Assembly (NCBI GenBank): GCA_963747005.1
Contig: CAVVDT010000004.1
Coordinates: 434,001-498,000 of the forward strand
Reading direction: 5' to 3'
From: CAVVDT01 sp963747005
GTDB taxonomy: Bacteria > Pseudomonadota > Alphaproteobacteria > Rhizobiales > Aestuariivirgaceae
DNA length: 64,000 nucleotides
The position numbers and the translations under genes were made by a program. This document shows, piece after piece, positions 17,044 through 25,987 of the stretch. Position 1 is the first letter of the stretch; every line of letters begins with the position of its first letter. A model generated the notes under the pieces. It saw nothing but the letters and a program-made list of their open reading frames with translations. It ran no database searches and had not been told where the DNA came from.

Positions 17044-17945
17044 TGAGTGACCTCGCCCATACCGCCCCGCGCGACGACGAAACCGATCTCATCGCGCAAA
17101 CCAGAGCCTCGGCCCGGTGGCGCACCTTCCTGCTGCGCGACAAGAAGGCGCTCATTGGCATCATTGTGCTCATCGTGCTGGTCTTCGCGGCGGTGTTCGC
17201 AGCCGTTGTTGCGCCCTACGACCCCAACGGCATGGACTTCAGCTTCATGCTGCCGCCATCTCTCGCCCATCCTCTGGGAACCGACGATCTCGGCCGCGAC
17301 CTCCTCAGCCGGCTGATCTACGGCACCCGCATCTCGCTTTTCGTCGGCGTCACGACGGTGGCCATCGCGCTGGCCGTCGGTGTCTTCCTCGGGCTCTTGG
17401 CGGGCTATCTTGGCGGCTTCGTCGATACCGTCATCATGCGCTACATCGACCTGCAATGGGCGTTTCCCAATTTTATCATCGCCGTCTACCTGGTCGCGGT
17501 GTTCGGCACCGGGCTTTCCAATGTCATCGTGGCGATATCGCTCGCCTATGTCGATGATTTCGCCCGCCTGACCCGCGGCATGGTCCTTTCAATCAAGCAG
17601 GAACAATATGTCGATGCGGCGCGCACGCTGGGAGCGTCCGAATGGCGCATCATGTGGCGGCACATCCTGCCCAATGCCGTCGCCCCGCTCATCGTGCAGG
17701 CGACGGTGAGCGTCTCTTACGCCATCCTGGCCGAGGCGAGCCTGTCGTTCCTCGGCCTGGGCGTCGGGGCCGACACCCCGACCTGGGGCCTCATCCTCGC
17801 CGATGCCAGGAGTTTCTTCTCGCGCGCCTGGTGGCTGGGCGTTTTCCCCGGCGTCTTCATCATGGTGACGGTGTTGTCGATCAACTTCCTCGGCGATGCC
17901 CTGCGCGACATGCTCGATGTGCGCGAGGTCAAGGATGCGGGCTGA
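17043..17945 (+). CDS. Oligopeptide/dipeptide ABC transporter permease (DppC-like)
   Basis: 300 residues from the ATG at 17043, which overlaps the dppB stop. A longer upstream frame is only a shadow of dppB. Family marks are HPLGTDDLGRDLLSRLIYGTR, the EAA loop QYVDAARTLGASEWRIMWRHILPN and the ending INFLGDALRDMLDVRE. Its last 17 bp overlap the 3' end of the convergent ATPase gene on the other strand, so the rightward operon ends here. Confidence 0.93.
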   Translation: MSDLAHTAPRDDETDLIAQTRASARWRTFLLRDKKALIGIIVLIVLVFAAVFAAVVAPYDPNGMDFSFMLPPSLAHPLGTDDLGRDLLSRLIYGTRISLFVGVTTVAIALAVGVFLGLLAGYLGGFVDTVIMRYIDLQWAFPNFIIAVYLVAVFGTGLSNVIVAISLAYVDDFARLTRGMVLSIKQEQYVDAARTLGASEWRIMWRHILPNAVAPLIVQATVSVSYAILAEASLSFLGLGVGADTPTWGLILADARSFFSRAWWLGVFPGVFIMVTVLSINFLGDALRDMLDVREVKDAG

Positions 17946-18924
17946 CCCCAAGCTCTGCGGCGCGCCGGCAGGCCGAGCTGTGGCCAGGCAGCACGGCCAC
18001 CAGCGGTGGGCTGGCGCTGATGCATGCCTCCTCGCACCAGGCGCAGCGCGGGCAATAGGCACAGCCGGCACCGAGGCGGCTGAGATCGGGCGGTTGACCC
18101 TCGATGGGCACCAGAGGCGCGCTGCGCGGCTTGTCGAGGCGCGGGATAGAGGCGAGGAGGCCGAGCGTGTAGGGATGGCGCGGACGCGAGAAAAGCTCGG
18201 CCGTGGCGGCGCTTTCGACGATGCGTCCGGCATACATCACGTTCACCCGCGTCGCATACCGCGCCACGATGCCGAGATTGTGGGTGATGAGGATGAGCGC
18301 AACATTCAGCCGTCGCGTGAGGTCCTTCATCAGTTCGAGGATCTGCGCCTGGATAGTGACGTCGAGCGCCGTGGTCGGCTCATCGGCGATGATCAGTTTC
18401 GGATCGCACGCCAGCGCGATGGCGATCATCACCCGTTGGCGCATGCCGCCGGAAAAATGATGCGGATATTGCTTGAGCCGTCCCTCGGGTTCGGAGATGC
18501 CGACCATGCCGAGAAGCTCGACCGCGCGCCGATGGGCCTCAGCCTTCGTCATCTTCAGATGCAGCTCCATGCCCTCGGTGAGTTGGGTGCCGATGGAGAG
18601 CAGGGGGTTGAGCGAGGTCATGGGCTCCTGGAACACCATGGCGATATGGCGGCCGCGCACCCGGCGCAGTTCCTCGTCGTCAAGCGTGGCGAGATCGCGG
18701 CCCTCGAACATGATCTCGCCCGAGACACTGGCCGGCGGGCGCGGCAACAGACCCATCACGGCAAGCGCGCTCACCGACTTGCCGGAACCCGACTCGCCCA
18801 CCACCGTCACCGTCTCGCCCGGTGCTACCTGGTAGCTGATGTCGTCGACCGCCTTGACTACGCCCTCCGGCATGTGGAAGTCGACACTGAGGTGACGTAT
18901 TTCGAGCAAGGCTGCGTCAGCCAT
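17929..18924 (-). CDS. Oligopeptide/dipeptide ABC transporter ATP-binding protein (DppD-like), inverted
   Basis: 331 residues. Walker A GESGSGKS is near residue 43, the signature is FSGGMRQRVMIAIALA, Walker B is LIIADEPTTALDVT, and the C-terminal Cys motif reads CAYCPRCAWCEEAC. This is the partner of OppF at 13130. Uniquely in this cluster it is on the minus strand, convergent with dppC and overlapping it by 17 bp, and it starts toward the DUF1028 gene (125 bp away, divergent). It therefore needs its own promoter and its mRNA is antisense to the dppC end. No lesion is seen, so it should be functional. Confidence 0.92.
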   Translation of the reverse strand: MADAALLEIRHLSVDFHMPEGVVKAVDDISYQVAPGETVTVVGESGSGKSVSALAVMGLLPRPPASVSGEIMFEGRDLATLDDEELRRVRGRHIAMVFQEPMTSLNPLLSIGTQLTEGMELHLKMTKAEAHRRAVELLGMVGISEPEGRLKQYPHHFSGGMRQRVMIAIALACDPKLIIADEPTTALDVTIQAQILELMKDLTRRLNVALILITHNLGIVARYATRVNVMYAGRIVESAATAELFSRPRHPYTLGLLASIPRLDKPRSAPLVPIEGQPPDLSRLGAGCAYCPRCAWCEEACISASPPLVAVLPGHSSACRRAAELGVSPHP

Positions 18925-19049
18925 TCAATCCTCCCGAGGCACCGGCCCACCGGCCTGAAAAGCTTGATCACCGGCGACAGTGTCGGAAGCCGCAGCAAGG
19001 GTCAAGCTGGCTCTGCGCCACAGACTCCCAAAGCCAAGGAAATGCCCAC

Positions 19050-19787
19050 ATGACATGGTCGATCATCGCCAGGGATCCCTCGAGCGGGCTGATCGGGGTG
19101 GCGATCGCGTCGCGGTTTTTTGCCGTCGGCGCCGTGTGCACCGGTAGTGAAGGCGGCGTGGGCGCAGTGTGCACCCAGGCCCTCGTGAACCCTCTCTATG
19201 CCAGGCGCGGCCTCGGCCTGTTGCGTGAGGGTTTGAAGCCTGCCGACATCTGCCGGCGCCTCGTGGCTGGCGATGCCGGCGCCGACCAGCGCCAGGTGCA
19301 CGTGATGAACTGGCAGGGCGACGCCGCCGCCCACACAGGCGGCAATTGCGTCGACTGGTGCGGCGACGTCCATGCCGGCAACGTCTCGGTCGCCGGCAAC
19401 ATGCTGGCAGGTCCCGCCGTCATCGCCGCAACGCTGGACGCCTTCAGGGCGCATGCGGAACTTCCCATCGTCGAACGCCTGCTCAACGCCATGGAGGCGG
19501 GCGAGGCGGCCGGCGGCGACAAGCGCGGCAAGCAGTCGGCAGCGCTGGTGGTACAGGGCGATGAGCCCTTCCAGCGCCTGTCCCTCCGTGCCGACGACCA
19601 TGCCGACCCGCTGGCCGAATTGCGCCGCCTCTACGCGGTGGCGAAGGAACGCTTCATTCCCTTTTCCACCGCGTTCCCCACGCCCGACCGTCCCGACGGC
19701 ATCATCGACCGCGAATTCCTCGACACCATCATCGCGCGCGACCAGGGCAAGCCCTTGCGCGCGCTCAAGGACGTGCCCGTCGACTGA
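19050..19787 (+). CDS. DUF1028 family protein (Ntn-hydrolase-like fold)
   Basis: 245 residues matching DUF1028. The start MTWSIIARDPSSGLIGVAIASRFFAVG is followed by GSEGGVGAVCTQALVNPLYARRGL, GNCVDWCGDVHAGNVSVAGNML and ALVVQGDEP. The family is thought to have an Ntn-hydrolase-like fold, and members often sit beside peptide transporters or amidases, as here. The catalytic activity is not established. It is followed 30 bp later by the gamma-glutamyltransferase-like gene in the same direction, which suggests joint action on peptide-like compounds delivered by the adjacent transporter (inference). Confidence 0.85.
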   Translation: MTWSIIARDPSSGLIGVAIASRFFAVGAVCTGSEGGVGAVCTQALVNPLYARRGLGLLREGLKPADICRRLVAGDAGADQRQVHVMNWQGDAAAHTGGNCVDWCGDVHAGNVSVAGNMLAGPAVIAATLDAFRAHAELPIVERLLNAMEAGEAAGGDKRGKQSAALVVQGDEPFQRLSLRADDHADPLAELRRLYAVAKERFIPFSTAFPTPDRPDGIIDREFLDTIIARDQGKPLRALKDVPVD

Positions 19788-19817
19788 ACCGGCCAGCAGC
19801 AAGGAAAGCCTATCCAC

Positions 19818-21608
19818 ATGAGTCAGCGTTTTACCACCCGCCCCGAGATCCGCGGCACCTTCGGGGCCATTGCCAGCACCCACTGGATCGGCACCGCCGT
19901 CGGCATGGGGCTCATGGAGCGCGGCGGCAATGCCTTCGACGCCGCGGTGGCGACCGGCTTCACCTTGCAGATCGTCGAGCCGCATCTCAACGGCCCCGGT
20001 GGCGATGCGCCTATCATCGCCCACAAGAAAGGCGCCGATGCACCGGTCGTCATTTGCGGTCAGGGCGTGGCGCCACAAGCCGCGACAATTGCCGCCTACA
20101 AGGCGCTCGGGCTCAAGCTGGTGCCGGGCACGGGTCTGCTGGCCGCCGTGGTGCCGGGCGCCTTCGATGCCTGGATGCTGTTATTGCGCGACTTCGGCAC
20201 GATGAAACTGCGCGACGTGCTGGAACCGGCGATTGCTTATGCCCTGAACGGCTTTCCGCTGGTGTTCCGCGCCGCCGCCTCCATCCATGCCATCGCCGAT
20301 TATTTTACCGAACACTGGCCGACCTCGGCCGCGGTGTGGCTTGACCATGGCACGGCGCCGCTTCCCAACCAGCTCATAACCACGCCCTCGATCGGGCGGG
20401 CCTACGAGCGCCTGCTCACCGAGGCCGAAAGCGCCGGCGGCGACCGTGTCGCCCAGATCGAGAAGGCCAGGCGCTGCTTCTATGAGGGTTTTGTCGCCGA
20501 GGCCATCGACCGGTTCTGCCGCAACGAATTCATGGACGGCACGGGACGCCCCAACAGCGGCTTTCTCACTGGTGCCGACATGGCGAAGTGGCAGGCGAGC
20601 ATCGAACCCACCGCTTCTTTCGATTATCACGGCGTGCGGGTGCACAAGACCGGTCCATGGGGCCAGGGGCCGGTGATGCTGCAGGCGCTGGCGCTGCTGT
20701 CCGGCGTTGATATCGCCGCCATGGACCCCAACGGAGCGGCGTTCGTCCATACGGTGACCGAGGCGATCAAGCTCGCTTTCGCCGACCGTGACGTCTTTTA
20801 TGGCGATCCCGAATTCGCCGATATCCCGCTGTCCACATTGCTCTCGCCGGCCTACAACGACGAGCGGCGCAAGCTTTTATCGGACCGTGCAAGTGATGCG
20901 CTACGCCCGGGGTCACTGGGCAACGCCGAGGAGCGCCTGGAAGTGCTCAAGGCGCTGGCGGGCAGCGAAATCACGACCGAGCTTGGCGGCGGTGAGCCGA
21001 CCTTTGCCGATGTGCCCGAGATCGAGGGCGACACGGTGCATCTCGATGTGGTCGACCGCTGGGGCAACATGGTCTCGGCAACCCCCTCGGGCGGCTGGCT
21101 GCAGTCCTCGCCCGCCATACCCGAACTCGGTTTCAACCTCACCACCCGCGGCCAGATGTTCTGGCTGGACGAGCGCCTGCCCTCGTCGCTGGCGCCCGGC
21201 AAGCGCCCGCGCACCACCCTGACACCATCGCTGGTGACGCGCGACGGCGCGCCCTGGCTGGCACTCGGCTCACCCGGCGGCGACCAGCAGGACCAGTGGA
21301 GCCTCATCTGCTTCCTGCGCCTTATGCATCACGGCGGCAATCTTCAGGCGGCCATCGATCAACCCATGTTCAATACCCGGCACCTGGTCTGGTCCTTCCA
21401 CCCGCGCCAGTTCGAGCCCTTGAGCCTGCTTGTCGAGGGCCGTTTCGACAAGTCCGTGCTGGACGATCTCGCTGCCCGTGGCCACAAACTGCTGTTACAG
21501 GACGACTGGGCTCTGGGTCGGTTGTGTGCCGTCGCTCGCGGGCGCAATGGCGTGATGCGGGCCGCCGCGACGCCGCGCTTCATGCAAGCCTACGCAGCAG
21601 GAAGGTGA
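19818..21608 (+). CDS. Gamma-glutamyltransferase family protein
   Basis: 596 residues, the usual GGT length. The large-subunit part begins IASTHWIGTAVGMGLMERGGNAFDAAVATGFTL. The predicted self-cleavage site and nucleophile is T406 in GDTVHLDVVDRWGNMVS, and the oxyanion region SPGGDQQDQW lies later. There is no signal peptide, so unlike most bacterial GGTs it should act in the cytosol. This subgroup is often annotated as GGT-like or as a related acylase, and its natural substrate is uncertain. Together with DUF1028 and the Opp-type transporter it could open gamma-glutamyl or similar amide bonds of imported compounds. Confidence 0.9.
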   Translation: MSQRFTTRPEIRGTFGAIASTHWIGTAVGMGLMERGGNAFDAAVATGFTLQIVEPHLNGPGGDAPIIAHKKGADAPVVICGQGVAPQAATIAAYKALGLKLVPGTGLLAAVVPGAFDAWMLLLRDFGTMKLRDVLEPAIAYALNGFPLVFRAAASIHAIADYFTEHWPTSAAVWLDHGTAPLPNQLITTPSIGRAYERLLTEAESAGGDRVAQIEKARRCFYEGFVAEAIDRFCRNEFMDGTGRPNSGFLTGADMAKWQASIEPTASFDYHGVRVHKTGPWGQGPVMLQALALLSGVDIAAMDPNGAAFVHTVTEAIKLAFADRDVFYGDPEFADIPLSTLLSPAYNDERRKLLSDRASDALRPGSLGNAEERLEVLKALAGSEITTELGGGEPTFADVPEIEGDTVHLDVVDRWGNMVSATPSGGWLQSSPAIPELGFNLTTRGQMFWLDERLPSSLAPGKRPRTTLTPSLVTRDGAPWLALGSPGGDQQDQWSLICFLRLMHHGGNLQAAIDQPMFNTRHLVWSFHPRQFEPLSLLVEGRFDKSVLDDLAARGHKLLLQDDWALGRLCAVARGRNGVMRAAATPRFMQAYAAGR

Positions 21609-21806
21609 AGCCAATGCTGTGGAGGCCGTCGGCCAACCCGCCGCAACGGTGCTCGCCCACCTGGCGTGCTGTTCTTGGCTACTGGCAGATAAGGAGTGAT
21701 GACGCCCAATCCACGCCTGGCCGCGGGCACGGGTTCCTTGGTCGACCTACTTTTCGGTGCAGCGGAGCCACCATCGAAACGATGAATGAGGGGGGTGCCA
21801 GCGCGA

Positions 21807-22616
21807 TCAGGGTGCTTCTACCTTGCTGGTAAGCGCACGGATGAACAGTGAGAACAGGTCGCCCTGCGAGTTGATGGCGAGCTTGGAATAGATGTTCTTG
21901 CGGTGGATGCGGACGGTGCCGGGCGAGATGTCGAGGATCTTGCCGATGGCGTCCGAGGAATGGCCCTTGAGTACATATTCGACGACATCGCGCTCGCGCG
22001 GGGTGAGCACGCTGCGCCCGAAGGTGCGGTAGGCATGCTCGATGTGGCGTTGCACGCTCGAGAGTTCGCCGTCGCCCGAACCGGCCGGTGAATAGCGACG
22101 ATGGAGATCCACCCACTGGCGCTGTGCCGCGGCCCTGACAATGGGCCCGACGCCGGCCAGGGCGCGAAACTCGCGGGCGGAAAAGGCCGGCCGCTGCACC
22201 GTGCGCATCAATGAAATCACCGCCATCAGGCCGCCTGCCAGCGGCACGAAGTAGCCGATCTCCTCCGACAACCCGGTCTGAACGTAGTAGGAGCGGAAAT
22301 ACTCGCTCTGATAGAAGCGGTCGGGCGCCAGGTCGCGCAACCGGTAGAGCCCCGGCTCGATGCGGCGGGCGCTGGCGAGAAAGAAGGGATCGAGCAGATA
22401 GGGTCCCTCCTGGTAGGCAGTGACGAAGATACGCCGCTTGGAGGTGGGAAAGTCATCATAGAGGTCGATGGGGCGCTGATCGCCGCGGAAGGCGAACATC
22501 ACCGCATAGTCGAAAGGTGTCATCTCCCTCAGGGCCGCGATCAGCCGGGCCGGAAATTCCGGCGTGCCGATGGCGGTGATGATGACGCCGACATCCTTGC
22601 TTGCAAGCACGCTCAT
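21807..22616 (-). CDS. LuxR-family transcriptional regulator
   Basis: 269 residues from the ATG at 22616. A longer frame to 22688 is rejected because it would run through a 16-bp palindromic operator candidate. The N-terminal 190 residues are a sensory domain without a recognisable autoinducer-binding signature. The C-terminal HTH reads LTPRERDVVEYVLKGHSSDAIGKIL then SPGTVRIHRKNIYSKL, a canonical GerE/LuxR domain. Divergent from the polyamine-type transporter (150 bp between starts), it is the likely regulator of that operon. Confidence 0.9.
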   Translation of the reverse strand: MSVLASKDVGVIITAIGTPEFPARLIAALREMTPFDYAVMFAFRGDQRPIDLYDDFPTSKRRIFVTAYQEGPYLLDPFFLASARRIEPGLYRLRDLAPDRFYQSEYFRSYYVQTGLSEEIGYFVPLAGGLMAVISLMRTVQRPAFSAREFRALAGVGPIVRAAAQRQWVDLHRRYSPAGSGDGELSSVQRHIEHAYRTFGRSVLTPRERDVVEYVLKGHSSDAIGKILDISPGTVRIHRKNIYSKLAINSQGDLFSLFIRALTSKVEAP

Positions 22617-22633
22617 GGGCCCTGTCAGCCTTC

Positions 22634-22649
22634 TATCCCAATTGGGATA
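22634..22649. promoter_or_regulatory. 16-bp perfect palindrome, candidate LuxR-type operator
   Basis: TATCCCAATTGGGATA is a perfect palindrome located 18 bp upstream of the LuxR-family start and 117 bp upstream of the potA-like start. It is close to lux-box size. A further AT palindrome, GTATATATAC, follows at about 22658. Function is inferred from symmetry and position. Confidence 0.55.
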
Positions 22650-22765
22650 TTCGACGCAGTATATATACAGAAAATGCCCTTCCTGCATAAACTGCCAGTC
22701 GTTCGAGGACTATCTCATAAAAAGCGAATTTACGAAAGAACTGTCGCGATTGGAGGGTATGGAGG

Positions 22766-23887
22766 ATGCCGGACGCCGATGCGTCCACAGCCGTGATCGC
22801 ATTCCACAATGTCACCAAACGCTTCGGTGACGTGGTGGCGGCGGCCGACCTCGATCTTGAAGTCGGGGCGGGCGAATTCCTGTCGTTCCTTGGACCCTCG
22901 GGCTGTGGCAAGACCACCTCGTTGCGCATGATCGCCGGCTTTGAGCGCCCCAGCGAGGGCGACGTCTATCTGGAAGGCGAACGGGTCAACGACATTCCCG
23001 CCTATCGCCGTCCGGTCAACATGGTGTTCCAGCACTACGCCCTGTTTCCACACCTCAGTGTCGCCGACAACATCGCCTATGGTCTGCGGCAGCGCTCGCC
23101 ACGGCCCGCCAAGGCCGAGATCGCCCGCCGGGTCTCCGAGACCCTCGAGCTGGTGCGCCTGGCAGGTTACGAGACCCGCCGCTCGTGGGAACTGTCCGGC
23201 GGCCAGCAGCAACGCGTGGCGCTGGCCCGCGCCCTCATTAACAAACCCAAGGTGCTGTTGCTCGATGAACCGCTCGCCGCCCTCGACAGGAAGCTCAGGC
23301 GCGAGATGCAGATCGAGTTGCAGAACCTGCAAAGGAGCGTCGGCATCACCTTCATCCTCGTCACCCACGACCAGGAAGAAGCGCTCTCCATGAGCGACCG
23401 GGTGTGCATCATGCGTAACGGCCGCATCGTCCAAACCGGCTCGCCACGCCAACTCTACGACCAGCCGAAGAGCCGCTACGTCGCTGATTTCGTGGGCAAG
23501 TCCAACTTTTTCGACGGCACCGTGAGAAAGGCCGTGAAGACGGCCCTTCAGATCGAGCTCGACTGCGGCATCCACATCGAGGCGCGCGCGCCGGCCACGA
23601 CAACCGCCCCGGCGCCCGGCGAACGGGTCTCGGTGAGCGTGCGCCCCGAGCAGATCGTCCTTGCCCGGCGTAACCTCGCCAAGGGCAAGGAAGCCATCGC
23701 GGTGCGCATTCTCAACCGCATTTTTCTCGGCGAGCACACCGAGTATCTGGTGCACAGTGAACAGCTTGGCGAGTTTCTGGTACTGGCGCCGCGCCAGATT
23801 GAGATTTCCGAAGCCCCCTTTGACGTTGGCGACAGCGGCAGCGTTTCATGGCGGAGCGATACCGCCTTGGCGCTCGCTCCGGCATGA
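22766..23887 (+). CDS. potA: Spermidine/putrescine-type ABC transporter ATP-binding protein (PotA-like)
   Basis: 373 residues. Walker A GPSGCGKTT is near residue 40, the signature LSGGQQQRVALARAL follows, and Walker B is VLLLDEPLAALDRKLR. The C-terminal regulatory OB fold (TOBE_2) begins about residue 280 with GERVSVSVRPEQIVLA. This is the architecture of PotA and related PAAT-independent polyamine ATPases. It is the first gene of potA-potD-potB-potC-SDR. The ATG follows an extended purine-rich leader with GGAGGG nine bases upstream. Polyamine specificity is a family expectation, and relatives import other amines or opine-like solutes. Confidence 0.88.
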   Translation: MPDADASTAVIAFHNVTKRFGDVVAAADLDLEVGAGEFLSFLGPSGCGKTTSLRMIAGFERPSEGDVYLEGERVNDIPAYRRPVNMVFQHYALFPHLSVADNIAYGLRQRSPRPAKAEIARRVSETLELVRLAGYETRRSWELSGGQQQRVALARALINKPKVLLLDEPLAALDRKLRREMQIELQNLQRSVGITFILVTHDQEEALSMSDRVCIMRNGRIVQTGSPRQLYDQPKSRYVADFVGKSNFFDGTVRKAVKTALQIELDCGIHIEARAPATTTAPAPGERVSVSVRPEQIVLARRNLAKGKEAIAVRILNRIFLGEHTEYLVHSEQLGEFLVLAPRQIEISEAPFDVGDSGSVSWRSDTALALAPA

Positions 23888-23940
23888 GGTGGCTTCGGTG
23901 AGGACGTGCCTGGACAGACCAACCCAAGGGAGAAACGAAG

Positions 23941-25101
23941 ATGTCCAACAATGACGATACCCCGATCACCCGCCAGCGCTTCATGCAGGAACTGCGGCGC
24001 TATCAGAAGGGTTCGGTTTCGCGCCGCCATTTTCTCGGCGTGACCGGCCTCGGCATGGCGAGCCTGGTGCTCGGCTCGGCCATGCCCGGTCTGAGGCCGC
24101 GACGTGCCTACGCCGCCGGCAATCTCGGCGATACCCTCAACTTCACGACCTGGCCCAACTATTTCGCTCAGGAAGACCTCGACAGCTTCACCAAGACGAC
24201 CGGTGTCAACATCAATGTCTCGGTGTTCGGCTCCAACGAGGAAATGCTGGCCAAGCTGCAGGCCGGCGGCACCGGCTGGGACGTCTTCGTGCCGACCAAC
24301 TACACCATCTCCACCTACAAGCAGCTCGACATCATCGAGCCGCTGGAGCTGGCCAAGCTCCCGGCGTTCGATCCTTCAACCCATGATCCGCGGTTTATCG
24401 GCGCCGGCACGGTGGACGGCACCATTTATGCGGTGCCGAAGGATTGGGGCACCACCGGCTATGTCGTCAACACCGACAAGGTCAAGGGCGACATGACCAC
24501 CTGGAAGCAGTTCTGGGACCGCGCCCGCGGCGACCTTACGGATCGCGTCATGGTGCACGACTACCAGCTCACCGTCATCGGCAATGCGCTCAAGTATTTC
24601 GGCCACTCCTTCAACTCCGTAGATCCCAAGGAACTGGCCGAAGCCGAAAAGTTGCTCCTCGATGTGAAGCCGCATCTGTTCGGCATCAATTCCGATTACC
24701 AGCCCTCGATGCGCAATGGCGATGCCTGGGTGTCGATGTGCTGGACCGGCGATGCCTACCAGCTGCACCGCGATATCGCGGCCATGCACTATGTGATCGG
24801 TACCGAAGGTGGCGAGATATGGACCGACTTCTATGCCATCCCGAAAAACGCACCGCACCGCGAGGCGGCCTATGCCTTCGTCAACCACATGCTGACGCCT
24901 GAGGTCAATTCCAAGGAAGTGCAGGCCATTGGCTACCCGAGCACGGATGCCAAAACCAACGCGCTGCTGCCCAAGACGCTGCTGGAGGATCCAATTCTTT
25001 ATCCGGCCAAGGATTTGCTGACCAATCTGGAATTCGGCGCGGCGGCAACCCTTACCAATCCGGCGAGGGCTGAGCTCATGAACCGCTTCAAGTCGGCCTG
25101 A
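23941..25101 (+). CDS. potD: Spermidine/putrescine-type substrate-binding protein (PotD-like), Tat signal
   Basis: 386 residues. The twin-arginine signal SRRHFLG (28-34) is followed by a hydrophobic stretch and likely processing near AYAAG (56-60). The mature domain begins LNFTTWPNYFAQEDLDSF, corresponding to the PotD strand with the usual NW/WP-Y element, and ends with the typical helix. It captures the solute in the periplasm for PotBC. A 10-bp gap leads to potB. Confidence is high for family and moderate for the exact ligand. Confidence 0.88.
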   Translation: MSNNDDTPITRQRFMQELRRYQKGSVSRRHFLGVTGLGMASLVLGSAMPGLRPRRAYAAGNLGDTLNFTTWPNYFAQEDLDSFTKTTGVNINVSVFGSNEEMLAKLQAGGTGWDVFVPTNYTISTYKQLDIIEPLELAKLPAFDPSTHDPRFIGAGTVDGTIYAVPKDWGTTGYVVNTDKVKGDMTTWKQFWDRARGDLTDRVMVHDYQLTVIGNALKYFGHSFNSVDPKELAEAEKLLLDVKPHLFGINSDYQPSMRNGDAWVSMCWTGDAYQLHRDIAAMHYVIGTEGGEIWTDFYAIPKNAPHREAAYAFVNHMLTPEVNSKEVQAIGYPSTDAKTNALLPKTLLEDPILYPAKDLLTNLEFGAAATLTNPARAELMNRFKSA

Positions 25102-25110
25102 TCGCATCCC

Positions 25111-25977
25111 ATGACGATCGCGGCAGCATCATCGCGGCGCACCACCACGGCCCTACTGGTCGGGCCGGCGGCGCTGTTCTTCCTGCTGCTCCTGGTCCTG
25201 CCGCTGATCGTCGTGGTCATCTACAGCTTCGGAGAGCGGGCGCCGGCCGGCGGCTATGCGCCCGCTTTCACGTTCGCCAACTACGCCGATCTTCCCTCGC
25301 GCGGAAAGGCCTTCCTCAACACCCTGACGCTGGCCCCGCTCGGCACCTTGCTATGCGTCGTCATCGCCTATCCGCTGGCCTATTTCCTCGCCCTCAAGGT
25401 ATCCGAAAGATGGCGCACCCTGCTCCTGGTGCTGGTCATCGTACCTTTCTGGACCAGCCAGCTGCTGCGCATCTATGCCTGGCTCCTGATCCTCGGGCAC
25501 AGGGGTATTCCCTCGTTCCTCGCCCTCATCGGCTTTGCGGACGTGCGTCTCGTCAACACCCCCTTCGCCGTACTCGTCGGCATGGTCTACGGATATCTGC
25601 CGCTGATGGTATTTCCCATCTATGTGAGCCTGGAAAAACTCGACCGCCGCCTGCTCGAGGCCTCCGCCGATCTCGGCGCCAACCCGTGGCGTACCTTGTG
25701 GCAGGTGACCCTGCCCCTGTCGCTGCCGGGCGTGGCCACCGGCTCACTACTGGTCTTCATCCTCTTGATGGGCGAGTTCATCATCCCCGCCTTCCTCGGT
25801 GGCGGCAAGGTGTTCTTCATCGGCAACGCTTTGGTCGACCTCTTCCTGCAATCGCGCAACTGGCCGCTGGGTGCTGCTGTATCGCTGGGCCTGGTCGGGA
25901 TCATGCTGGTCACCATCGTCATTTACATGCGCTTCGTGATCGGCCGTGGCGGCGAGCGCCGCATGGCGCTGATGTGA
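25111..25977 (+). CDS. potB: Spermidine/putrescine-type ABC transporter permease (PotB-like)
   Basis: 288 residues with six membrane segments. The EAA loop reads LLEASADLGANPWRTLWQVTLPLSLPG, and the region WTSQLLRIYAWLLILG is characteristic of PotB. It pairs with PotC, 10 bp downstream, to form the channel. Confidence 0.9.
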   Translation: MTIAAASSRRTTTALLVGPAALFFLLLLVLPLIVVVIYSFGERAPAGGYAPAFTFANYADLPSRGKAFLNTLTLAPLGTLLCVVIAYPLAYFLALKVSERWRTLLLVLVIVPFWTSQLLRIYAWLLILGHRGIPSFLALIGFADVRLVNTPFAVLVGMVYGYLPLMVFPIYVSLEKLDRRLLEASADLGANPWRTLWQVTLPLSLPGVATGSLLVFILLMGEFIIPAFLGGGKVFFIGNALVDLFLQSRNWPLGAAVSLGLVGIMLVTIVIYMRFVIGRGGERRMALM

Positions 25978-25987
25978 GGCAAGCCCC

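Noticed and set aside
22617..22688. N-terminal extension of the LuxR-family gene
   Set aside because: It would pass through the 16-bp palindrome and has no similarity to the family N-terminus.
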